From the NCBI GenBank assembly GCA_964546505.1, contig CAZJJZ010000017.1:1-29824 (forward strand): a stretch of 29,824 bases of DNA, read 5' to 3'. Position numbers and translations under genes: made by a program. Positions 1 through 7,366 of this stretch are shown here, piece by piece. A model generated the notes under the pieces. That model saw nothing but the letters and a program-made list of their open reading frames with translations, did not search any database and was not told the DNA's origin. Numbering within the stretch: position 1 is the first letter of the stretch; the number at the start of each line of letters is the position of its first letter. Source of the stretch: CAZJJZ01 sp964546505 (GTDB lineage Bacteria; Patescibacteriota; Gracilibacteria; UBA1369).

Positions 1-579
1 TTGTTTTTTGAGATGCTATTTTCGGAAAAAATTGAACAATTGTTGCTGCGTTTGGAAAAGCAGAGAACTGAATACTGGAATATTGATCGAGACAGTGCGA
101 ATTTGTTGTTTTTAACAGCGCGAGCCATCAAGGCCAAGAAGATTCTGGAAATTGGCACTTCCACAGGTTATTCAGGAATTTGGCTGGCTCACGCAGTTCG
201 TGAAAATCAGGGTCGTCTGTTTACCGTGGAGTCGCATGATGGTAGGTATGAGATGGCTAAAAATAACTTTCAGGAAGCTGAAATTGGTGATTTGATTAGT
301 CAAATCAAGGGGCACGCTCCGGAAGTTCTGGAAAGTCATTTTGAGGAACTGAAAGACTTGGACATGTTGTTTTTGGACGCTACAAAAATGGAGTATTTAT
401 CTTATTTCTCATCTTTACATCCGTTATTGCGTAAAGGGGGAGTTTTGGTGGCAGACAATGTGTCCAGCCATCAAGATGCCTTAAGTGATTTTAGAAAGGC
501 CATTGAAGTAAATCCGAATTTCGCTGTGCAATTCGTACCTGTCGGAACAGGGATGATTTTTGCTACAAAGTTGACTTAG
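1..579 (+). CDS. SAM-dependent O-methyltransferase (class I, caffeoyl-CoA/catechol OMT-like)
   Basis: This is a cytoplasmic methyltransferase that would move a methyl group from S-adenosylmethionine to an unidentified hydroxylated substrate. The glycine-rich SAM-binding motif I is clear (ILEIGTSTGYSG, about residues 50-61). It is followed by an acidic residue after the next strand (VESHDGRYE), then LDMLFLDATK (about residues 119-128), which corresponds to the metal/catalytic Asp region of the O-methyltransferase_3 family, and GGVLVADNV near residue 147. The length of about 190 aa is slightly short for the family (200-220 aa). The frame is open from base 1 with a TTG; an ATG at 13 is an equally good start, or the gene may begin outside the window. 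Its stop overlaps the stop of the convergent gene by 4 bp. The family is confident; the substrate is unknown. Confidence 0.85.
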   Translation: MFFEMLFSEKIEQLLLRLEKQRTEYWNIDRDSANLLFLTARAIKAKKILEIGTSTGYSGIWLAHAVRENQGRLFTVESHDGRYEMAKNNFQEAEIGDLISQIKGHAPEVLESHFEELKDLDMLFLDATKMEYLSYFSSLHPLLRKGGVLVADNVSSHQDALSDFRKAIEVNPNFAVQFVPVGTGMIFATKLT

Positions 580-2045
580 AGGCTCTTGATTGAAATGTTG
601 GCGCGATAGATACCTGGAGGAGTATTTGGTGGAATATTGACTGTGATGGTTGGATTAATGGAGAATATGGCCTCTGAATCATCTTTGGGCTGAATATTAA
701 CTAATAGGGCTTCCTGTGTATCGCCTAAGTTTGTAATGCCGCCAGATTCAATTTTAGTTTTGGAGTCTTCTTCAGCTCTGATTTTCTTGATTTCTCCTGC
801 TTCAACAGTGATATTTTCTGAAGGAATTCGGTAGCGGCCGTTTTGAGAAACAAAATCATCGATTGTCACGTAGGTGTTCCAACCAGTATCACGGTTTTGT
901 ACGAAGATTATTTCGCCGATTTTTTGTTTAGTGGTGCGGTTTTCGGCAAAGGAGAACTTTTGAGGACTAAATTCCACTTTTTGATTTGGTACAAAAATGA
1001 AGTTGAGGTCTGGAGTGGCCGAAATTTCAGAGACTATTTCGGGTTGATTGCTCAAAACATTGATTAATTTGGGGTCAGCGTCCACTTTGGTAACGGCATT
1101 GACTGTAGTTACCTTGTCTACGTATTCAGTGGTTGGAATGTATTCTGTTAATACTTCAGGACTGCTTGAGGTTTCTTGAATAAGGTCGTTAATCAAGTTG
1201 ATTTGGTCAGTCACTTCGGGCGTGCCAACTACTTCCTGCAGGATGCTTAATTCAGGTGTTGCATTGATTTCTTCAGGTGACAGACTGAAGCTGATATCTG
1301 GTGTAGCTACTGTTTCAGGTGGGGTGGGGTTATCTGTATTGTTTTCTGATGGAGTGATGTTTTCCACGCTTTCCGTCAAATTTAAAGGCGATTGGTTTTG
1401 AGGCAAATTAGTGGCTTTCAAAGCGATATACTGTACTCCCAGCGGCAAAACGTGTGTGCGGTGCAATAGTCTTTCTACAGTGATTACTTGTTCGTAGCGT
1501 TGATTGTTTGCTAGGGTAATTTGCATGCCAGGATAGTATTCTGGATTGGTGGGTTTGAGAAGGATGTTAACGGTATCCCTTTCGTTTTGTAAATTTTTGA
1601 GATCAAATCTCAATTGATTATCAATCAGTTCAATTTTGTCTTCTGAATCGAGATCTTCGTAATTTATTATTTCTGTGGTGGCATTATTGAATTTGATGGT
1701 ACCGGAAATTTTTTGACTTTCTTGATCAATCAGGAATCCACGTTTAGTCAAATCACCAATGCTGATTTTTAGTTGGTACCAGTTGTCAGCTGGGGAAAAA
1801 TCCAAGGCATTGGCTTGAAGTTTTTGATTGATGCCAAAAGGGGACTGATTAAGTTGATGAACTGCTGTAAAAGTTAACAAGCTCATGCCTAAAACTGTGG
1901 CAAAAGCTAAAGTCTTTGGAAAACTGAAATTGCGCCAGCTTCTGTTTTCACGGCTGTGTTTGATGAATTTACGAGTTCGAACAATGACAGTTGATGCCAA
2001 TAATGAAAGTAAAATGAGTAGACTAATTTCTAATGCCAGTGGCAT
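576..2045 (-). CDS. Two-TM surface protein with WxL-like C-terminal tail; possibly the C-terminal part of the upstream DUF916-like gene
   Basis: I do not recognise this protein as a named family. An N-terminal hydrophobic segment (about residues 4-22) is followed by a basic loop (RTRKFIKHSR) and a second hydrophobic segment (about 46-64). A long extracellular-looking region follows, with a spaced series of short motifs such as ATPDIS, ATPELS, GTPEV, SSPEV and ATPDLN (about 230-350). The C-terminus (PTITVNIPPNTPPGIYRANISI) resembles the final strands of the two WxL-like proteins of this operon. The ATG at 2045 lies 5 bp from an N gap, and the codon before it (ATC) keeps the frame open into the gap. 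The positive loop between the two TMs implies an outside N-terminus, as expected if the first TM were the C-terminal anchor of the DUF916-like protein across the gap. The true start is therefore uncertain. Confidence 0.7.
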   Translation of the reverse strand: MPLALEISLLILLSLLASTVIVRTRKFIKHSRENRSWRNFSFPKTLAFATVLGMSLLTFTAVHQLNQSPFGINQKLQANALDFSPADNWYQLKISIGDLTKRGFLIDQESQKISGTIKFNNATTEIINYEDLDSEDKIELIDNQLRFDLKNLQNERDTVNILLKPTNPEYYPGMQITLANNQRYEQVITVERLLHRTHVLPLGVQYIALKATNLPQNQSPLNLTESVENITPSENNTDNPTPPETVATPDISFSLSPEEINATPELSILQEVVGTPEVTDQINLINDLIQETSSSPEVLTEYIPTTEYVDKVTTVNAVTKVDADPKLINVLSNQPEIVSEISATPDLNFIFVPNQKVEFSPQKFSFAENRTTKQKIGEIIFVQNRDTGWNTYVTIDDFVSQNGRYRIPSENITVEAGEIKKIRAEEDSKTKIESGGITNLGDTQEALLVNIQPKDDSEAIFSINPTITVNIPPNTPPGIYRANISIKSL

Positions 2046-2050
2046 GATTA

Positions 2051-2109
2051 NNNNNNNNNNNNNNNNNNNNNNNNNNNNNNNNNNNNNNNNNNNNNNNNNN
2101 NNNNNNNNN
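2051..2109. other. Assembly gap (59 N)
   Basis: A run of 59 undetermined bases lies inside the surface-protein operon. The number may be a scaffolder estimate and not the true distance. It removes the end of the DUF916-like gene and the junction with the following gene. Confidence 0.99.
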
Positions 2110-2140
2110 ACACGCTTTCCCTACACGACGCTCTTCCGAT
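2110..2140 (+). other. Residual Illumina TruSeq adapter sequence (artefact)
   Basis: These 31 bases abut the N run. They match the start of the TruSeq universal adapter as I remember it, with one substitution (G for T at the fifth base), and stop just before the adapter's final CT. On the minus strand they supply a false stop codon (TAG at 2121-2123) to the DUF916-like gene. This is not genomic DNA and should be masked. Confidence 0.95.
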
Positions 2141-2855
2141 TACTTTGGAATTCCACGGTTTTTTCTGTTCCAGGAGTAAGAAATACTTTTTGACTTTGTG
2201 TGGCAATGACCTCACCAAAGAGATTTCTGGTTAATAATTTTACCTCACCTACCTGATCTGTGTTGCCAGAGTTGATCACTTGTATTTGATGCTGAATTTG
2301 TTCAGCGGTTTTGATGGACGAGGTGTTGCCGATACTAATTTTGGGCTGTGGAACTCCAGGTACTGTAGCGTAAATGCGTAAGCCTTTTTCGATTTTGACT
2401 GTGCCACCCTGAGTATCTGTGCTTTGTTCCTGGACCATGAGAGCTCCTAAATGCAGTCCAATTCCCAATTTGCCGACAGCGTACAGTTTAAAAGGAATTA
2501 TCAGGCTTTCTTTACTCTTGAGCGTGAAGTTTTGTAGTGGTAATTCAACCCAACTTGAAAGAGATTGATTGGCGGCAGTAGCAACGAAATGTTTTTGCTG
2601 GTTGATGAGACTGGCGTCAGTTACATAGAGATGTAAATGTTTAGTTTGGTCAGAGAAGTTAGTAACTCTCAAATAGTGAGTTTGTGCCTCGCCTGATTTG
2701 ACATTGGTTTTCAGTGTTTCCTCGTTGTTGGCTAGTCGTACGTCCAGTGCGCCCAGGTTGAGGTAAGCGTCGTTTTGATTGGCAAAAGCCGATTGCGAAA
2801 GAAGCAGAGTGCTGATGGCCAGTATGCAAACTAGTTTTGAGTAAAATGTTTTCAT
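2141..2855 (-). CDS. DUF916-like (WxL-interacting protein-like) secreted protein, 3' end lost in gap
   Basis: The protein has a Sec signal peptide (residues 1-25, cleavage after QSAFA) followed by about 215 aa of beta-rich ectodomain with DUF916 features. These are a 'YLRVTNFSDQ' strand, 'SSWVELPLQNFTLKSKESLIIPFKL' (the spacing of the family's W..L...PGQ..i.f.i region), a 'GIHLGALMV'-type strand (here IGLHLGALMV) and 'GLRIYATVPG' (the R.Y..vpG segment). The second half looks like the following Ig-like part (INSGNTDQVGEVKLLTRNLFGE). DUF916 proteins of Firmicutes are membrane-anchored partners of WxL-domain proteins. The last genomic codons are near 2141-2145; the apparent stop downstream comes from adapter sequence. 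The C-terminal TM seen in the two paralogues of this operon is therefore missing and probably lies in or past the gap. The start lies 2 bp after the stop of the upstream gene, indicating coupling. Confidence 0.75.
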
Positions 2856-2857
2856 TG

Positions 2858-3520
2858 CTAGATAATGGTGAAGGTCAGAGTAGACTGGTAATTACCTGGT
2901 GATTGACCTTGCGGTACAATTACTTTGAGTGTTGGAAAAATGGTCCAAGTCCCTGGAGTGGTACCGGTTCCAGCAGCCAAAGTTCTGGTTTGGTCTAAGG
3001 ATGTGAAAGTATTAGTCGTGATGACCAAATTGAGGTCTTCTGGACTGCCGTAGATAGTCTCTTTGTCATTGTTGGAATTGGCGTCCATGTCTTTGTTTTG
3101 GATCAAGAAATTGGCAGTAGGAATACATTCTTTCGGCGTGGTAGTACAGTTGGCGAGCGTGCCGTTATTGTTTTTGGCCATCTGTGTTGCGCTTACTTGT
3201 ACCAAAAATGCTTCTGTGGTTTTTTGATTGGAATCTGATCTGATGCCGCCCATTTCGTCAATAATGGTTAATCCACCCGTGGTGGTGGACTTGGTATCGA
3301 TATCTTCAATGGTAATGTCGCGAAAATTAATTGTTGATTCTGTGAGTGTGCTAAAAGTGCTTTGTACTGGAGTAAGAGTGATGGTGGTTGGGCCTTGCAA
3401 TTTATAACCTCCAGCTTGAATTTCCAATTCCAAAGTCTGCGACAATACTGGACTGATCCCGCTAATGAGCAGAATAAGTCCGGAAAGAAATGTGATTGTG
3501 CGCAGGGTTTTATTTTTCAT
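2858..3520 (-). CDS. Small secreted WxL-like domain protein
   Basis: This is a 220-aa protein with a signal peptide (about residues 1-27, ending near SPVLSQ) and a single beta-rich domain. The C-terminal third aligns by eye with the end of the 1083-aa protein of the operon. Both have F-x-x-LD-x-TRT-(L/I)-A, then G-x-W-x-I-(F/Y)-P-x-L, then GNY-x-x-TLTFT(I/L)I at the extreme C-terminus. This layout recalls WxL domains, which have a W-x-L motif and end in Y-x-x-x-LTWTL; here the second tryptophan is phenylalanine. Two cysteines (around the NCTTTPKEC segment) could form a disulfide. WxL domains of Gram-positive bacteria bind peptidoglycan non-covalently and pair with DUF916 proteins, and here DUF916-like genes flank it on both sides. 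Its start overlaps the end of the upstream gene by 11 bp. The assignment rests on motif similarity and context. Confidence 0.75.
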   Translation of the reverse strand: MKNKTLRTITFLSGLILLISGISPVLSQTLELEIQAGGYKLQGPTTITLTPVQSTFSTLTESTINFRDITIEDIDTKSTTTGGLTIIDEMGGIRSDSNQKTTEAFLVQVSATQMAKNNNGTLANCTTTPKECIPTANFLIQNKDMDANSNNDKETIYGSPEDLNLVITTNTFTSLDQTRTLAAGTGTTPGTWTIFPTLKVIVPQGQSPGNYQSTLTFTII

Positions 3521-4115
3521 TGTTTTTTCTTGAATGCAAAAGCGAATAACCGAAAAGTATCATTCCACTAATTATAGCAAGAATTTGCCAAAGCTGCACG
3601 GAAAATTGGAAATTATTGGCTTGAATTATTTGGCTGTCATCGACTTCAAGGTAGATTCTGGTACCAATGCGGGTGGCGATATTCATGCTTGGCAAATTGC
3701 TTGGGCGGCTTTCGGTGGCAAGTAATACACCTTGGTAAAGTTGATTAGGGGTTTGAGTGGGTATTTTGATTTGTAGTGGTACAATCAGTTTTTGTCGCGG
3801 GTTGAGTGGAAATTCGGAACCGCTGATTGTGAGCCAATTTCCAAGATCTTGATAAGGAGCATTTTCTTGGATTTCCGGGTTTTTTTCTGTACCTGAAAGT
3901 TCTTTGAAGTTGAGTGCTAGCTGTATATTTTCGGAGGTGAGATTTTCCAAAATAACTGCTGTGTCGATGTTTTGATTACTATTACTGCTGATTCTCAGCC
4001 ATTTACCTTCACTATATGCCGGGTAAATAGTAAAACGGGCTTCATTGGCTGCAAAAACATTGCTTGAGTAAAGTGATGAAAAAATAACTGTGATGATTAG
4101 TAAGAGTTTTTTCAT
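3510..4115 (-). CDS. Short DUF916-like protein with C-terminal membrane anchor
   Basis: The 201-aa protein has a signal peptide (residues 1-22, ending NVFAA) and one DUF916-like domain. It contains 'RFTIYPAYSEGKW', 'AVILENLTSENIQLAL', 'LGNWLTISGSEFPLNPRQKLIVPLQIKIP' and 'YQGVLLA', and ends with 'RIGTRIYLEV'; this is the order of conserved strands in WxL-interacting proteins. A TM helix (about residues 172-192) is followed by a short basic tail (HSRKNNEK), so the domain would sit outside the membrane. It lacks the second Ig-like (DUF3324-type) domain of full-length relatives. The start codon overlaps the stop of the 1083-aa gene (TAATG arrangement), which indicates translational coupling and a likely partnership with the neighbouring WxL-like proteins. 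Confidence 0.78.
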   Translation of the reverse strand: MKKLLLIITVIFSSLYSSNVFAANEARFTIYPAYSEGKWLRISSNSNQNIDTAVILENLTSENIQLALNFKELSGTEKNPEIQENAPYQDLGNWLTISGSEFPLNPRQKLIVPLQIKIPTQTPNQLYQGVLLATESRPSNLPSMNIATRIGTRIYLEVDDSQIIQANNFQFSVQLWQILAIISGMILFGYSLLHSRKNNEK

Positions 4116-7100
4116 TAGATCAGCGTAAAAGTTAAGGTGCCTGAGTAATTGCCGTTTTCAACTCCATCACTTGGTAAAGTTAATTGAAGGCTAGGGTAGA
4201 TTTTCCACTCGCCAGTATTGTTATTGGTTTTTGTAGCGATGGTACGTGTGCTGTCTAAATTGTTGAAATTGTTGGTACTGGCATCCAAAATAATATCCGT
4301 CATTGCTGTAAAGGCATTGTTGCTTTGTACGCTTGGGCTAGTATTGTCGTTATTTTTGATGGATACAGCTGAGTTTGGAAGGATGTGGGCTGGATTATTG
4401 GTGGTGGTATTGACTAAGGAGGTCATGCTGACGGTGAGACTGAAGGGGGTTCCATCCAAGTCGGTTATGCGAATTCCTCCTGCTTGAGCGGTTCCAGAAT
4501 CGTTGATTAGACTGAGGGTAGAAGTATTGATTGTACTAACGCCGCCCTCTCCAATATTGCCGAAACTAAAGTCATTTGGTACGGCTAATAGTTTGCCACC
4601 GGCTGTAATTTGTTGATTGGTCAGGGGTTGTAAACTTTGATTTTGGAGAATGCCGGTAAAAGGATCGCTGATTTTTTGGATAAAAATGCCATAATCATCG
4701 CCTTCGATGGCATTGATAGTCTGATAAGCGATGGCGCCGTACTGACCAAAACTGGCGCTATTGAAAATTAATTTGAGGCCACTGGGCTTGTTGTTGTTAA
4801 TCGAAAAATAAGGGCCAAAGAGGGTAAATGGTTCTTCGCTGTCATCGCGTTGAATGGGCTGAACCATGATGTTGTTATTGAAAGACGGTGTACCTGTGTA
4901 ACTTTGTTGGATATTGTCGGTGGACATGGTCCAGCTGATGATGCCATTGAAACTATCTGGGTTGATGCTCACGCTGGGGGAGTAGGAGATGGTACCTGGG
5001 ACTGGTAAAGGATAGTCTAACAAGGTTCGAGCAAGGACTGTAGAATAACCAAACCTTAAAGTGGCCATTTCGACGCGCTTGTGTCCATTAGCCAAGGTTT
5101 GTTCATAAGCTACCAGGAAGTAGTCGTCTCCACCTTCATGAAAAAAGTCACCTTGACCGTATTCTGTATATGGTCCGTAGGGAGCGGGTAAAGTGGCCAC
5201 ACTGACAAAGCCAGCTTGCGACAAAGTGTTATTATCCAAATTAAGGAACAAGCCCTGAATCAAATCAAAATATCGGAAAACAATCATCATTTCGCTGTTA
5301 ATTGCTCCATCGGCATTTTGTTTGAGAATAACTTGAGGCTGCGTGTCGGTATCGATGTCATTTTGAAAAAATCTTTTGGTTGCGCCGTATTGATAGAGTG
5401 CCCTGACGTCATTGACACTATCGTCTTTCCAGGCGATCACAAATGTATCATATAGTCCGGTTCCCAAACTGGGAATGGTGTCATCGCCATCAATTGTGAT
5501 TGTGGTGGCGAGCTGATTGCCGCCAATTGGTGTACCATCGGCATTAAATAATTGATACGAAATTTGTCCTAAATAGTAGTCTGTCCAAACTACCATGAAT
5601 TTGCCGTAATGCACTGAGGCTTCTGAATCGTGAAAGAATTTTACCTGGGGATGTTTATGGTCGCCAGTCTGACTGGTATTTACTGTGTAGGATTGAATAA
5701 TAGAGGAGCCGTTACTGTCATAGAGCGAGAGTTTGATATCATACATGTTGGTGCCGTCATTTTCGGCGTAGACAGTCGCTAAGTTGCCATTTGCTCCTAT
5801 ATCTACAGAAGCGGACTCCTGTGTATTGACTGGGTTGTGGGGTTGGAAGGCGGTACCTAATTTATACAATTCTGTGGCATAGATTGAGGTGTTGTAATTG
5901 TATGGAGTGTTATTGGGTTTGTAAGTGAAGGTAGCGTCTCCATCCAAATTCATCGCTAAATCAGGTAGGTCGTAGGTGTAGTCTTGAATGATTGGACTGG
6001 TATCGGGATTGTTGTCTTCATTGGTATCGACGATTATGCTGGCAATTGTTTTGGTACCATTGATATGTCCAAAGCGTCCGATAAAATTTTGGCTCATCAA
6101 TTTTGGTAAGGTGTCGCTTTGATCAATCCAAGAGACGGTAAAATAGTCACTTGCATAGGTGTCGGATGAAGATGCGGAGGCGCGTGAGTTGAAATTTCTG
6201 TTTGAACTGGCGGCTATTCGCGGGTTGCTTTGCTGACCGTTAGTGGAATTGTTGATACGGGCGGTGTAAGATTCTGGTATACAGGTGGTGATGGTATCAC
6301 AGGTGATTTTTTTGCCATAGACACCTTGATTATCGCCGCTTCCCGCACCGTCCCAAACGGTGTAAAAAACCAGATTGGCACTGCCGCTGGGATTGCTGCG
6401 ATAAACTCCAGCTAAATCCGGATTGTTGCCACTGGAATTAATGTTAATAACCGTGCTGAGTGTTCCTGTGCTGTTAAAGGCTCGGCCGAAAAGACCAGTT
6501 GGACCTTGCCACATCACTAGCCCGGAATTGTTGCCGGCCCAGCTGACCCGTGGCTTGTACTCATTGGTGTTGGTTGTTTCCAAATTTACCTTGGTATTGA
6601 TAATGAGAGTCGGGGAGCTGGACGGTATGCTATCGTTGTTTTGATTAACACTGACAAAATTGAACTGATAAAGCGCTAAATAACTATTCAATCCCTGATT
6701 GTTGTCGTTGTCGACTTTGTCAAATGCTAATGCCAAGAAGCCGTTGTTGATATTGGAATATTTATTGACGGATAAATTTAGGTGATTGGCGCCTGCGGTG
6801 TTTGAGCCGGTGCTTTGATTGACACTTGTGATGATTAATCCGTTGGTGTTGGTGAAGTTGGTTTTGTTTCTGGGTATTCCTACCAACATGATATTGCTGC
6901 CTCCCAGGCCCCACTCCTGTATACTTCGATAGGCGATATATGCATTGCCATTGTAGTCTACTGCCAGATCAAAATCTTGATAGGTTTTTTGGTTATTGGC
7001 ACTGCAAGGATTTTCGTTGAAAATATTGGTGATATCGACTTTGGGAAGGGTATTTACTCCGGTGGCGCTGTATTTGGCAAAAAACAGTCTGTCGCAATTA

Positions 7101-7366
7101 CCCGTACTGTTGGTGACGGTTTCTTGCCACAAATAATATTGATTATTCAAACTATCTACATCCACTTTGGCATTACGGGGAATGTTGGTGCTGTTGCCAG
7201 TTGCAAGTGTGGCGTTAAAATAGTTGATTCCGGTATCTGCTCCAATCGCAGAGCTGTAGTTGGTAGTTTGGGCTAAAGTGGTCAGATTGTTGAGAATCAA
7301 GCTTAGGATACTGCAGAACAGCAGGCTAAATGAGAGCAGTCTAATTGTGGTTTTGCTTTTGATCAT
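4115..7366 (-). CDS. Large secreted beta-propeller-like protein with C-terminal WxL-like domain
   Basis: The 1083-aa protein starts with a signal peptide (about residues 1-33, ending TTLAQ). Residues from about 60 to 900 consist of degenerate repeats with the pattern P-x-V ... (F/L)-x-V-x-W-x-D ... (I/L)-x-x-(Q/Y)-x-F-N-x-x-G-T. Examples are KPRVSWAGNNSGLVMWQG, YFTVSWIDQSDTLPKLMSQ and KFMVVWTDYYLGQISYQLF. This pattern suggests a beta-propeller, and the protein is very rich in Asn, Ser and Thr. The last 150 residues match the small secreted protein encoded downstream: the region around FNNLDSTRT, then GEWKIYPSLQL and the terminal GNYSGTLTFTLI. It is thus the main candidate ligand-binding or adhesive subunit, held at the surface through its WxL-like domain. 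The start overlaps the previous gene (ATGA). No enzyme motif was seen. Confidence 0.8.
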   Translation of the reverse strand: MIKSKTTIRLLSFSLLFCSILSLILNNLTTLAQTTNYSSAIGADTGINYFNATLATGNSTNIPRNAKVDVDSLNNQYYLWQETVTNSTGNCDRLFFAKYSATGVNTLPKVDITNIFNENPCSANNQKTYQDFDLAVDYNGNAYIAYRSIQEWGLGGSNIMLVGIPRNKTNFTNTNGLIITSVNQSTGSNTAGANHLNLSVNKYSNINNGFLALAFDKVDNDNNQGLNSYLALYQFNFVSVNQNNDSIPSSSPTLIINTKVNLETTNTNEYKPRVSWAGNNSGLVMWQGPTGLFGRAFNSTGTLSTVININSSGNNPDLAGVYRSNPSGSANLVFYTVWDGAGSGDNQGVYGKKITCDTITTCIPESYTARINNSTNGQQSNPRIAASSNRNFNSRASASSSDTYASDYFTVSWIDQSDTLPKLMSQNFIGRFGHINGTKTIASIIVDTNEDNNPDTSPIIQDYTYDLPDLAMNLDGDATFTYKPNNTPYNYNTSIYATELYKLGTAFQPHNPVNTQESASVDIGANGNLATVYAENDGTNMYDIKLSLYDSNGSSIIQSYTVNTSQTGDHKHPQVKFFHDSEASVHYGKFMVVWTDYYLGQISYQLFNADGTPIGGNQLATTITIDGDDTIPSLGTGLYDTFVIAWKDDSVNDVRALYQYGATKRFFQNDIDTDTQPQVILKQNADGAINSEMMIVFRYFDLIQGLFLNLDNNTLSQAGFVSVATLPAPYGPYTEYGQGDFFHEGGDDYFLVAYEQTLANGHKRVEMATLRFGYSTVLARTLLDYPLPVPGTISYSPSVSINPDSFNGIISWTMSTDNIQQSYTGTPSFNNNIMVQPIQRDDSEEPFTLFGPYFSINNNKPSGLKLIFNSASFGQYGAIAYQTINAIEGDDYGIFIQKISDPFTGILQNQSLQPLTNQQITAGGKLLAVPNDFSFGNIGEGGVSTINTSTLSLINDSGTAQAGGIRITDLDGTPFSLTVSMTSLVNTTTNNPAHILPNSAVSIKNNDNTSPSVQSNNAFTAMTDIILDASTNNFNNLDSTRTIATKTNNNTGEWKIYPSLQLTLPSDGVENGNYSGTLTFTLI

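Noticed and set aside
2121..2140. Natural stop codon of the DUF916-like gene at 2121
   Set aside because: The stop and the preceding residues are encoded by adapter sequence.
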